Origin: DASUNQ01 sp044866775
Lineage (GTDB): Bacteria > Acidobacteriota > Thermoanaerobaculia > Multivoradales > UBA5704
DNA: 64,000 nucleotides
Assembly (NCBI GenBank): GCA_044866775.1
Contig: JBIOUG010000035.1
Coordinates: forward strand, 1-64,000
Reading direction: 5' to 3'
Shown here piece after piece: positions 31,480 through 38,627 of the stretch (position 1 is the stretch's first letter; the number at the start of each line of letters is the position of its first letter). The notes below the pieces were generated by a model that did no database searches, had not been told where the DNA came from, and saw only the letters and a list, made by a program, of their open reading frames with translations. The position numbers and the translations under genes were made by a program.

Positions 31480-31551
31480 GCCCTCTCCCATGTGGGAGAG
31501 GGGCCAGGGGTGAGGGAGATCGGATCAACGCAGTAAAGGCGGAACCAGCTC
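31480..31551 (+). repeat. Dispersed hairpin repeat, copy 3
   Basis: Contains ccctctcccatgtgggagag followed by ccaggggtgagggagatcgg and an extension that matches copy 2 in reverse. It sits in the 164-bp gap upstream of the OsmC gene and the divergent glycosyltransferase-like gene. Confidence 0.85.
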
Positions 31552-31619
31552 CGACGCTCCCCAGGGTTGGACGATCGGCCTGACGATTTCGGCCCCTCTT
31601 TACCATACGCTCGCCGTCT

Positions 31620-32618
31620 ATGACCCTCACCTTCTTCCTCGCCGGCGAGCCGGACCTCGCGCGCCTCGCGCGCGTCGACCCCGACCGCGACTGGCAGGAG
31701 TTCCAGCGCGGCGAGCGGATCTGGGTGCTCCAGGCCTACCTGCGGCTCGCCCGCGCCGGCTACGCGGTGCGCCTGGCCGCCGAGCCGCCGGCGGCGGGGA
31801 TCGTGGTCTTCCACGCCAAGCACGAGCGGGACCTGCTGCGCGCCGGCCGCCGGCTGGACGGCCTGGTGTTGGTCGGCGTGCGGGCCGACAACCGCGAGCC
31901 GCTCGCGGCCGACGTCGAAGTGGTGCAGAACGGCCGCTTCGCCGACGGCCGGCGGCGGATCCACATCCCCCATTGGCCGCAGCCCGGCTTGGTGCACCGC
32001 AACCCCGCCCGCGGGGCGCGCGTCGAGCGCATCGCCTACAAGGGCTTCGACAGCAACCTCCACCCGGACTTCCGCGCCCCCGCCTGGGCGGCCTTCCTGG
32101 CGGCGCAGGGGATCGAGTGGGTGGTGGACTCGGCGGCCTTCGCCGGGCCGGCGTCCGACCGCCTGGCGCTCGCCTGGCCGGACTTCCGCTCGGTCGACCT
32201 GCTGCTCGCCGTGCGCCCGCCCGACCGCCGTCTCCACACCGCCAAGCCGGCGAGCAAGCTGCTCAACGCCTGGCTCGCGGGCGTGCCGGCGCTTCTCGGT
32301 CCCGAGGTCGCCTACCGCGAGCTCCGCCGCACGCCGCTCGACTACCTGGAGGTGACCTCGGCGGCCGAGGCGCGGTCGGCGGTGCAGCGCTTGGCGGCCG
32401 ATCCCGCGCTCTACCTGGCGATGGTCGAGAACGGACGGGCGCGCGCGGCGGACTTCACGGCCGAGGCGCTCCTGCCGCGCTGGGCGACGCTCCTCTTCGC
32501 GACGGTGCCGGCCCTCGCTGCCACGCGCCGCGGCCGTGTCGACCGCCGCCTGCCGCTGCCGCTCAGGATAGCGGCGCGATGGGTCGGGCGCACTTTGACG
32601 CTCCGCCCATCGCGCTAG
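31620..32618 (+). CDS. Glycosyltransferase-like protein
   Basis: A 332-residue protein with the fold pattern of GT-B glycosyltransferases. The N-terminal half has RIWVLQAYLRLARAGYAVRL. The C-terminal half has KPASKLLNAWLAGVPALLGPEVAYRE, resembling the donor-binding region where small-GVP-loop residues sit, then YLEVTSAAEARSAVQRLAADP. It ends with a basic amphipathic tail that could touch the membrane. Donor and acceptor are unknown. The ATG at 31620 overlaps a TATG sequence close to a possible -10 (TACCAT), so the leader may be short. Confidence 0.7.
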   Translation: MTLTFFLAGEPDLARLARVDPDRDWQEFQRGERIWVLQAYLRLARAGYAVRLAAEPPAAGIVVFHAKHERDLLRAGRRLDGLVLVGVRADNREPLAADVEVVQNGRFADGRRRIHIPHWPQPGLVHRNPARGARVERIAYKGFDSNLHPDFRAPAWAAFLAAQGIEWVVDSAAFAGPASDRLALAWPDFRSVDLLLAVRPPDRRLHTAKPASKLLNAWLAGVPALLGPEVAYRELRRTPLDYLEVTSAAEARSAVQRLAADPALYLAMVENGRARAADFTAEALLPRWATLLFATVPALAATRRGRVDRRLPLPLRIAARWVGRTLTLRPSR

Positions 32619-32633
32619 GCGCGCCGCCGCCCG

Positions 32634-32789
32634 TCAGCGCCCGACGAGGATCAGGATCCCCGCCAGCAGCGCCAGCACGCCCATGATGACGCCGGCGTAG
32701 GGGAGGCTCAGGCCGAAGAGGGCGATGAGACCGGTCAGGATGAGCCAGATGCCGAGCAGCAGCATGCCCAGATTGCCACGCCATGCCAT
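32634..32789 (-). CDS. Small DUF3096-like membrane protein
   Basis: A 51-residue, almost wholly hydrophobic protein with two spans: MLLLGIWLILTGLIALFG and AGVIMGVLALLAGILILVG. A clear aaaggagcg site precedes the ATG at 32789. It resembles small DUF3096-type membrane proteins. Its 3' end is 15 bp from the convergent glycosyltransferase-like gene. Confidence 0.75.
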   Translation of the reverse strand: MAWRGNLGMLLLGIWLILTGLIALFGLSLPYAGVIMGVLALLAGILILVGR

Positions 32790-32910
32790 ACGCGCTCCTT
32801 TCGGAAGTGGCAGCGCGCTCCCGTGCGCGCTCCCGGCGCGGGCGGCTGAATGCGACGACCCGACTGAGCCCGTGCGCCTGCAGGATAGCGCGAGACGCCG
32901 AGGAACGTCG

Positions 32911-33558
32911 CTAGCTGGCCGCGGCCTTCGAGTGTGCGGGCGCCGCGGCGACCTCGTCGGCCATGCGCCGCGCCCGCGCCGCACGCGGGCCGTCTCCAAC
33001 GCTCTCGTAGATGTCGGCCGCGATCGCGAGCAGCTCGTAGGCCACCTCGACGTCGCGGCGGTCGGCGAGCAGTGCCGCCCGCGTTTCGAGCAGGTGCGCC
33101 TCCTCGAGGGGATCGGCCGAGCCCTCCTCGGAGAGCTGCTCGGCCACCGTCAGCGCGTTGTCGGCGCCCGTCAGGTCCCCTGCCATGCGCCGCGCCTCGC
33201 TGAGCTGCGCCCAGGCGTGCGACCGCAGGTCCTGGACGAAGGAGGGGCTGTAGCGCGCGGGGTCCACCCGGCCGGCGATGGCGACCGCCAGGCGCGCGAG
33301 CTCGAGCGCCAGGGGCGGAGCGGCTTCCTGGGCCTCGCGGCTCTGCTCGATCAGCCGCTCGGCGACCGCCACCGTGTGCAGGGCGGCGCGCGTGCGGGCG
33401 GCGAGCTCGCGCTGGCCCGGCGGCAGCGCCACCAGCCCCGCCACCAGCGCCGGGGCCGCGGCCCGGTCGTTCACCAGCTCGTTGTAGCGAGCCTCGAGCC
33501 GCGAGAGGAGGTCCTCGAATGATGGAGACGCAGAATTCCCTCCGGAGGACTGCCGCAT
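32911..33558 (-). CDS. Helical (TPR-like) protein of unknown function
   Basis: A 215-residue soluble protein made almost entirely of helices, with repeated A/L/E patterns such as RTRAALHTVAVAERLIEQSR, RSHAWAQLSEARRMAGDL and LETRAALLADRRDVEVAYELL at about 35-45-residue spacing, typical of TPR-like repeats. The N-terminus is a short Ser/Gly-rich tail. No catalytic motif is visible. Function unknown; a protein-interaction role is inferred. Confidence 0.7.
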   Translation of the reverse strand: MRQSSGGNSASPSFEDLLSRLEARYNELVNDRAAAPALVAGLVALPPGQRELAARTRAALHTVAVAERLIEQSREAQEAAPPLALELARLAVAIAGRVDPARYSPSFVQDLRSHAWAQLSEARRMAGDLTGADNALTVAEQLSEEGSADPLEEAHLLETRAALLADRRDVEVAYELLAIAADIYESVGDGPRAARARRMADEVAAAPAHSKAAAS

Positions 33559-33705
33559 CGAAACCTCCCCTTCAGTCGGCCGCCACGTACACGACCCCCG
33601 TGGAGTCCGGCGGTGGACACCCCTCAGTAATCAAGGTTGCTTCAAAAGATAAAAAGCGGGACACCCGGGCCGAAAAAACCCCGGGACCGAGGGAGCCGGC
33701 GCAGG

Positions 33706-34080
33706 TCAGGCGGGGAACTGAGCGGGGCTGAAGCCGATGTCCACGATGCTGCACCCCTGGCGGACGGGGATGCCGCGCTGCCGCGCCTCGGCGAGAACGC
33801 GCTCGTCGGCCGAGCCGGGATTGAGCCAGACCTCGCGCGCTCCGGCAGCCGCGATGTCGGGGAGCACCGAGAGGGTGATCGGCGGCGGCAGGTAGACACT
33901 GATGCGGTCGAGCGGCTCCGGCACGTCGGTCACGACGCCGACCGTCGGCAGCCCCTCCACCTCGGCCTCATGCGGATTGACCGGGAACACCCGGTACCCC
34001 GCCGCCTGGTAGGCGCGCACGGCCTTGTTGCCGTACTTGTGGCGGTGCCCCGAGGCGCCGATGACCGCGATCGTCGGCAT
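33706..34080 (-). CDS. CoA-binding (YccU-like) protein
   Basis: A 124-residue single Rossmann-domain protein of the CoA_binding_2 type. It shows IAVIGASGHRHKYGNKAVRAY, YRVFPVNPHEAEVEGL and VWLNPGSADERV, with the conserved CSIVDIG near the C-terminus. Family members bind CoA; a metabolic role is not established. Confidence 0.9.
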   Translation of the reverse strand: MPTIAVIGASGHRHKYGNKAVRAYQAAGYRVFPVNPHEAEVEGLPTVGVVTDVPEPLDRISVYLPPPITLSVLPDIAAAGAREVWLNPGSADERVLAEARQRGIPVRQGCSIVDIGFSPAQFPA

Positions 34081-34100
34081 GCGCGCGGAGCGTATCGCAA

Positions 34101-34128
34101 AGAAAAAGGGGCGGAGACGAGCTCCGCC
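34101..34128 (-). terminator. Rho-independent terminator
   Basis: On the minus strand GGGGCGGAG and CTCCGCCCC form a nine-base stem with a five-base loop (34106-34128), followed by TTTTTCTTT. It terminates the secreted-protein gene at 34159-34659. Confidence 0.9.
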
Positions 34129-34158
34129 CCGACGGAGGGTCCGGGAAGCGGCCAGGTG

Positions 34159-34659
34159 CTAGTAGCGCCAGCGGTCGCGTGGCCGGTCTCGCCGGCGCCC
34201 ATCGTCCCGGCGGCCGAAGCGGTCGTAGCCGCGCGAGCGGTAGCCGTAGCGGTCGAAGAGCTCGTTCATCAGCTCGTCGACCCGGTTGAAGCCGCCGTAG
34301 ACGTGCGACCGATAACGGACGCGGGAGAGCGCGTCGGCGGCGCGGTAATAGGAGTCCGCCAGCCGCTCGAACGCCCACTCGTCGCCCCCGCTCCGGTTGA
34401 ACGCCCGGGCGGCGTCCTCGAGCGCATGCAGCGCCAGCACCACCTGCCGCTCGCCGCGCTCGTTGCGGTAGTAGTTCTCGGCCTGCCGGTGGACCTGCCG
34501 CGTCATCTTCTCGAGGTCGGCCGCCACCCAGTCGCCGCGCTGGTAATCACGGTATCGGTCGCCGCGATATCGATCGCGATACTGCGCCTGCGCCGCCGCC
34601 GGCAGCAACGACAGGACGGTGAGCAGGAGCAGAGCAGTTCGGGTCAAGGTCGTTCTCAT
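34159..34659 (-). CDS. Secreted Arg/Tyr-rich protein
   Basis: A 166-residue protein with a signal peptide (LTRTALLLLTVLSLLPAAAQA). The mature protein has a Tyr/Arg/Asp-rich start (QYRDRYRGDRYRDYQRGDW), a helical middle (VVLALHALEDAARAFNRS) and a strongly basic Arg/Asp/Tyr tail. The repeated DRYR-type ends suggest low-complexity, possibly nucleic-acid- or envelope-binding regions. It has an excellent aaggaggt site and its own terminator, so it is probably a single-gene transcript. No family recognised. Confidence 0.8.
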   Translation of the reverse strand: MRTTLTRTALLLLTVLSLLPAAAQAQYRDRYRGDRYRDYQRGDWVAADLEKMTRQVHRQAENYYRNERGERQVVLALHALEDAARAFNRSGGDEWAFERLADSYYRAADALSRVRYRSHVYGGFNRVDELMNELFDRYGYRSRGYDRFGRRDDGRRRDRPRDRWRY

Positions 34660-34751
34660 TGGGTGCTACCTCCTTCAGGCCAGTCCCAAAGAGCAACCCG
34701 AATGCCAATCACAACTCACTGGTACCAAAAGACTTGCTGGGTAAAAGAAGG

Positions 34752-34796
34752 ACGTCCCGAAAGGGCGCAGCCGTCCTCCCAAGGGGACGTTTTTTC
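34752..34796. terminator. Possible bidirectional terminator
   Basis: ACGTCCC (34752-34758) pairs with GGGGACGT (34783-34790), followed by TTTTTT on the plus strand; on the minus strand the stem is followed by CCTTCTTTT. It lies in the 193-bp gap after selB, so the minus-strand use is the relevant one. The loop is large (24 bases). Confidence 0.5.
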
Positions 34797-34852
34797 CGAC
34801 GTTGCCGGCGCCGTTCAGAGTCAGGCGGCCACTATCCGTCCCGCGCGGGTAG

Positions 34853-36751
34853 TCACCTCACCACCATCCGCTCGTCCCCGATCCGCCGGGTAGCCCCCGT
34901 CGAGTCGAGGTGCTCGAGGAGAGGGATCGCCCACTTGCGCGACAGCCCGAAGCGGTCCTTGAAGTCCGCCACCGAGAACCGCTCCCACCCGCTGGCGACC
35001 ACGTTCCCCCGCAGCTCGACCAGCGCCGCCGCCGCGAGCACCAGCCCGTTCGGCAGCTTCACCAGCCGCCCGCGCTCCACCAGATACCGCACCACCCCGT
35101 CCACGATCTGCGCCTTCGCCCCCAGCTCGTGCGCCACCTCCCCCGGCGACGGCGGCGTCAGCCCGCCCCGCTCGTAGCGGTCCGCCACCGCCGCCGCCAG
35201 CCGCGACTCCTCCGCCGTCAGCTCCGCGCTCCGCCCCGGCAGCGTCACCTGATCGCCGCGCATCGCCAGCACCTTCTCTGCCTCGAGCCACGGCAGATAG
35301 ACCGGCGCCAGCTCCGCGGCGCCGCGCAGAATGCGCCGCACCGCCTCCGCCTTCGGCATCGCGCTCGCCAGGCGGTCCTTGCGGAAGTGCTCGGCGAGAA
35401 CCCGCCGCGCGCGCTCCGCCACCCGCCGCACGGCGCCGGGGGCAATCCAGCGCCGCGGCGAGCCCGGCCCCTCCGGCACCGCGAGCAGGCGCTGCGCGGC
35501 CGCCAGCGCCGCCAGCTCGGCCGCCGCCCGCTCCGCGGGCACACCGAGGCGGCGCGCGGCCTCGGCGGCCTCCAGCCCGCGCTCGCCGGCCTCCTGCACC
35601 CAGAAAAGGAGCGCCGCCGGGACGTCCCCCGAGAGCGCCGCCAGCACCGGGGCGAGGAGCTTGCCGCGGTGCCGGCGCCAGCGTGGATCGAGAATCTGGC
35701 CACCGCCGAGCGTCGCCGGCGGCGACGGGCGGCGCATGACGTAGCGATCGCCGCGCACGGCGACGACCGGCGCCGTCAGCCGGATCTCGACCGGCCCGCT
35801 CTGCCCCGGCTCGAGCCCGCCCGGCGCGAGCGGCCGCATCCGCCCCACGACCTCGCTCGCGTAGAGGTGCAGACGCACCGGCACGAAGCCGCGCAGCGGT
35901 GCCGGAGCGTCGGCGAGGAGATGGAAGCGGGCGAGGAGGCTGGTCGAGGCGGCGAAGGCGCCGGGGGCGGCGAGCGTGACGCCGCGCGCCAGGCTTTCGA
36001 GGTCCGGGCCGGTCACCTGGAGCGACGTGCGCTCGCCGGCCACCGCGGCGTCGCGCGGCTGGCCGTGCACCTGGATGCTGCGCACCCGCGCGCGCTCGCC
36101 GCGCGGCAGCGGCTCGAGCGCATCGCCCGCGCGCACCTCGCCGCTCGCGAGCGTGCCGGTCACCACCACCCCCAGTCCCTTGAGATGGAAGGCGCGGTCG
36201 ACCGGCAGGCGCGCCGGCAGCGCCGGGTCGTGGGGCGCGGCGTGGCGCGCCGCGAGGTCGAGGATCGCCGCCCGCAGCACCGGGATCCCCTCGCCGGTCT
36301 CGCTCGACACCGGCAGCACCGGCGCGCCGGCGAAAGGCGTCGTCGCCACCAGCTCCTCGACCTCGAGGGTCGCGAGCTCCAGGAGGTCGGCCGAGACGAG
36401 GTCGGTCTTGGTCAGCGCCACGAGGCCGGCCGGAATGCCGAGGAGGGAGCAGACCGCCAGGTGCTCGCGGGTCTGGGGCTTCACCCCCTCGTCGGCCGCC
36501 ACCACGAGCAGCATGATGCGGATGCCGCCGAGGCCGGCGAGAGCGTTGTGCAGGAACCGCTCGTGCCCAGGGACATCGACGAAGCCGACCTGCAGATCAC
36601 CCTCGAACAGGTAGGCGAAGCCGAGGTCGATGGTGATGCCGCGCGCTTTCTCCTCGGCCCAGCGGTCGCAGTCGATGCCGGTCAGGGCCTGGACGAGGCG
36701 CGTCTTGCCATGGTCGATGTGGCCGGCGGTGCCGACGACGACGCGGCGCAA
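34853..36751 (-). CDS. selB: Selenocysteine-specific elongation factor SelB
   Basis: A 632-residue GTPase that delivers Sec-tRNA to UGA codons marked by a SECIS hairpin. The G domain has VGTAGHIDHGKT (G1), GITIDLGFAYL (G2), DVPGHE (G3) and TKTD (G4). EF-Tu-like domains 2 and 3 follow (about 175-350). The C-terminal half carries the winged-helix repeats that bind SECIS, ending in VADFKDRFGLSRKWAIPLLEHLD. The only good start is TTG 36751, six bases after the previous stop; the longer open frame belongs to the upstream gene's other frame. Its presence implies that the organism makes selenoproteins; selA, selC and selD are not in the window. Confidence 0.95.
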   Translation of the reverse strand: MRRVVVGTAGHIDHGKTRLVQALTGIDCDRWAEEKARGITIDLGFAYLFEGDLQVGFVDVPGHERFLHNALAGLGGIRIMLLVVAADEGVKPQTREHLAVCSLLGIPAGLVALTKTDLVSADLLELATLEVEELVATTPFAGAPVLPVSSETGEGIPVLRAAILDLAARHAAPHDPALPARLPVDRAFHLKGLGVVVTGTLASGEVRAGDALEPLPRGERARVRSIQVHGQPRDAAVAGERTSLQVTGPDLESLARGVTLAAPGAFAASTSLLARFHLLADAPAPLRGFVPVRLHLYASEVVGRMRPLAPGGLEPGQSGPVEIRLTAPVVAVRGDRYVMRRPSPPATLGGGQILDPRWRRHRGKLLAPVLAALSGDVPAALLFWVQEAGERGLEAAEAARRLGVPAERAAAELAALAAAQRLLAVPEGPGSPRRWIAPGAVRRVAERARRVLAEHFRKDRLASAMPKAEAVRRILRGAAELAPVYLPWLEAEKVLAMRGDQVTLPGRSAELTAEESRLAAAVADRYERGGLTPPSPGEVAHELGAKAQIVDGVVRYLVERGRLVKLPNGLVLAAAALVELRGNVVASGWERFSVADFKDRFGLSRKWAIPLLEHLDSTGATRRIGDERMVVR

Positions 36752-36756
36752 TGTGA

Positions 36757-37215
36757 CTAACTCGCCCGGGTCAGGATCTCGCGCGCGAGGCGGTTGATGG
36801 TCGCCCCGTCGGCGCTCGACCCGAAGCGGGCCAGCATTTCCTTCATGACCGGCCCGATCGCCGCCGGCCCAGCGAGGCCGCGCGCGGCCACCAGCTCCTC
36901 GATCGCGGCGCGGAGCTGAGCTTCGTCGACCTGGGCCGGCAGGTAGCCGGCGAGGAGCCGCGCCTCCGACTCTTCCTTGTCCGCCAGCTCGGGGCGGCCG
37001 CCCTGCCGGTACTGGGCGGCGGCCTCCTCGCGCTGCTTGATCGCCTTGCGCACCAGGCCGATGAATCCGGCCTCGTCGACCTCGCCGCCGCGGCGGATGC
37101 GCTCGTTCTTGATCTCGGTCAGCAGGAGGCGCAGGGTCGAGACGCGCTCCTTCTGCCCCGCCTTCATCGCGTCCTTGAGCTCGCCCTCGATCCGCTGCTG
37201 GGGTGTGGTGGTCAT
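36757..37215 (-). CDS. GatB/YqeY domain protein
   Basis: A 152-residue helical protein of the YqeY family. Visible blocks are RIEGELKDAMKAGQKERVSTL near the start, EARLLAGYLPAQVDE in the middle and VMKEMLARFGSSADGATINRLARE near the end. The family shares the tail domain of the amidotransferase subunit GatB and is thought to interact with tRNA, but its exact role is unclear. Its stop is six bases before the selB start, so the two genes form an operon. Confidence 0.93.
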   Translation of the reverse strand: MTTTPQQRIEGELKDAMKAGQKERVSTLRLLLTEIKNERIRRGGEVDEAGFIGLVRKAIKQREEAAAQYRQGGRPELADKEESEARLLAGYLPAQVDEAQLRAAIEELVAARGLAGPAAIGPVMKEMLARFGSSADGATINRLAREILTRAS

Positions 37216-37343
37216 GGCGGGGATTATAGGAGGCGGCGGCGAGGCACGGCGGTTGCACCTCTCGTCAGTCATCACCAGGGGGCGCGCGCTAGCGAGCCGC
37301 GCAGGAACGACTTCGCGTCACGTCATCTAGAAGGAGGTCCCAC

Positions 37344-38579
37344 ATGCCGAGATCCGACACCCAGAGCCTCCTCGAATCGACAACGCTGGACTTAGGCGCG
37401 AAAGCTTTCGCGCCGGGCTCCAATCAACTGACACGCGAGGTAGTGCGCGGCCTGCTGGAGCCGCGTCCTGGGCCCTGCCTGTCGATCTTCCTGCCCACCG
37501 TGCGGGTGGGGGCGGAGACGCTCCAGAACCCGATCCGTTTCAAGAACCTGCTGCGCTCGGCCGAGGGTGCTCTTCTCGAGCGCGGCGTCGAGAAGAACGA
37601 CGTCGAGCTCCTCCTCGAGCCCCTGCGCGAGCTGCTCGCGGACCACGAGTTCTGGCAGCACCAGATCGCGGGCCTCGTGGTCTTCCGCGCCCCCGACCTG
37701 CTGCGGGCCTACCGCCTGCCTTTGCCGCTGCCGGAGCTGGCGGTGGTGGAGGACCACTTCCGCCTGAAGCCGCTCCTGCCGCTGTTCGACGGCGACGGCC
37801 GCTTCTACGTCCTGGCGCTGTCGATGAACCAGGTGCGCCTGTTCGAAGGGACGCGCTGGAGCATCCACGAGGTCGATCTCGGCAACAGGGTGCCGCGGAG
37901 CCTCGTCGCGGCGGTGGGGGAGAAGCTCGGGCAGAAGCCGCTGCACTTCAGCAACTCCGGGCCGGGAGCCCGCGTGCGCGTCGGCGGGCCGGCGTTCCAC
38001 ACCCACGGCGTCACCGAGGACGACACCAAAGCCTCGCTCGACGTCTTCTTCCACCGCGTCGACAGCGGCCTGCAGGAGCTGCCGCTCGACCGCAACGCGC
38101 CGCTGGTGCTGGCCGGCGTCGACTACCTGCTACCGCTCTACCGCGCCGCCAGCGAACACCCGAACGTGCTCGCCGAGGGCATCCTCGGCAACCCCGACGA
38201 GCAGCGCCCCGAGGAGCTGCACGCCGCGGCCTGGCGGCTGGTCGAGCCGTTGTTCCTAGCACCGCGGCGACGGGCGGCCGAGCGCTACCGGGAGCTCTCC
38301 CGCACCGGCCTCGCGACGAGCCGGCTCGAGGACGTGGTGCCGGCGGCCCACGATGGCCGCGTCGAGTCGCTCTTCACCGCCCTCGGCGTCCGCTGCTGGG
38401 GGAGCTGGGACGCGGAGAACCACGTCGCCCGCCGCCACGACGAGCAGACGGCGGCGAGCGAGGACCTCCTGGACCTGGCGGCGGTGCAGAGCTTCCTCCA
38501 CGGCGCCGAGGTCTTCGCGGTGCCGCCCGAGGAGATGCCGGAGGCGGGGCAGCCGGTGGCGGCGATCTTCAGGTGGTGA
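37344..38579 (+). CDS. baeRF-like (archaeo-eukaryotic release factor-type) protein
   Basis: A 411-residue protein resembling the bacterial baeRF families: PGPCLSIFLPTVRVG near 47-61, NPIRFKNLLRSAEGALLERG, GRFYVLALSMNQVRLFEG, and the C-terminal EDLLDLAAVQSFLHGAEVFAV. These proteins share the eRF1/Pelota core fold and are proposed to act at ribosomes; no activity is shown. An oddity lies in residues 17-28 (LGAKAFAPGSNQ), which are encoded by a copy of the dispersed palindromic repeat inserted just before the conserved LTREVVRGLLE start of the domain. A good aggagg site precedes the ATG, and a strong terminator follows. Confidence 0.8.
   Translation: MPRSDTQSLLESTTLDLGAKAFAPGSNQLTREVVRGLLEPRPGPCLSIFLPTVRVGAETLQNPIRFKNLLRSAEGALLERGVEKNDVELLLEPLRELLADHEFWQHQIAGLVVFRAPDLLRAYRLPLPLPELAVVEDHFRLKPLLPLFDGDGRFYVLALSMNQVRLFEGTRWSIHEVDLGNRVPRSLVAAVGEKLGQKPLHFSNSGPGARVRVGGPAFHTHGVTEDDTKASLDVFFHRVDSGLQELPLDRNAPLVLAGVDYLLPLYRAASEHPNVLAEGILGNPDEQRPEELHAAAWRLVEPLFLAPRRRAAERYRELSRTGLATSRLEDVVPAAHDGRVESLFTALGVRCWGSWDAENHVARRHDEQTAASEDLLDLAAVQSFLHGAEVFAVPPEEMPEAGQPVAAIFRW
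37393..37427 (+). repeat. Palindromic repeat, in-frame copy in baeRF-like gene
   Basis: The perfect palindrome ggcgcgaaagctttcgcgcc spans 37395-37414 and is followed by gggctccaatcaa. The same core and tail occur at 44866-44898, outside any gene. Here it is translated as GAKAFAPGSNQ. Confidence 0.9.
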
Positions 38580-38599
38580 CGGCGGAGGATACGTGTAGC

Positions 38600-38625
38600 G
38601 CCCGGGCTACGTCCCGGGCCTTTTT
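38600..38625 (+). terminator. Rho-independent terminator
   Basis: GCCCGGG pairs with CCCGGGC around a six-base loop and is followed by TTTTT. It closes the baeRF-like gene and lies against the 3' end of the convergent kinase gene. It is nearly identical in sequence to the terminator at 26158. Confidence 0.9.
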
Positions 38626-38627
38626 CT

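Noticed and set aside
33519..33731. Plus-strand 70-codon frame across the gap between two minus-strand genes
   Set aside because: No ribosome site, no domain, overlaps both neighbours; the region more likely holds only leader and terminator sequence.
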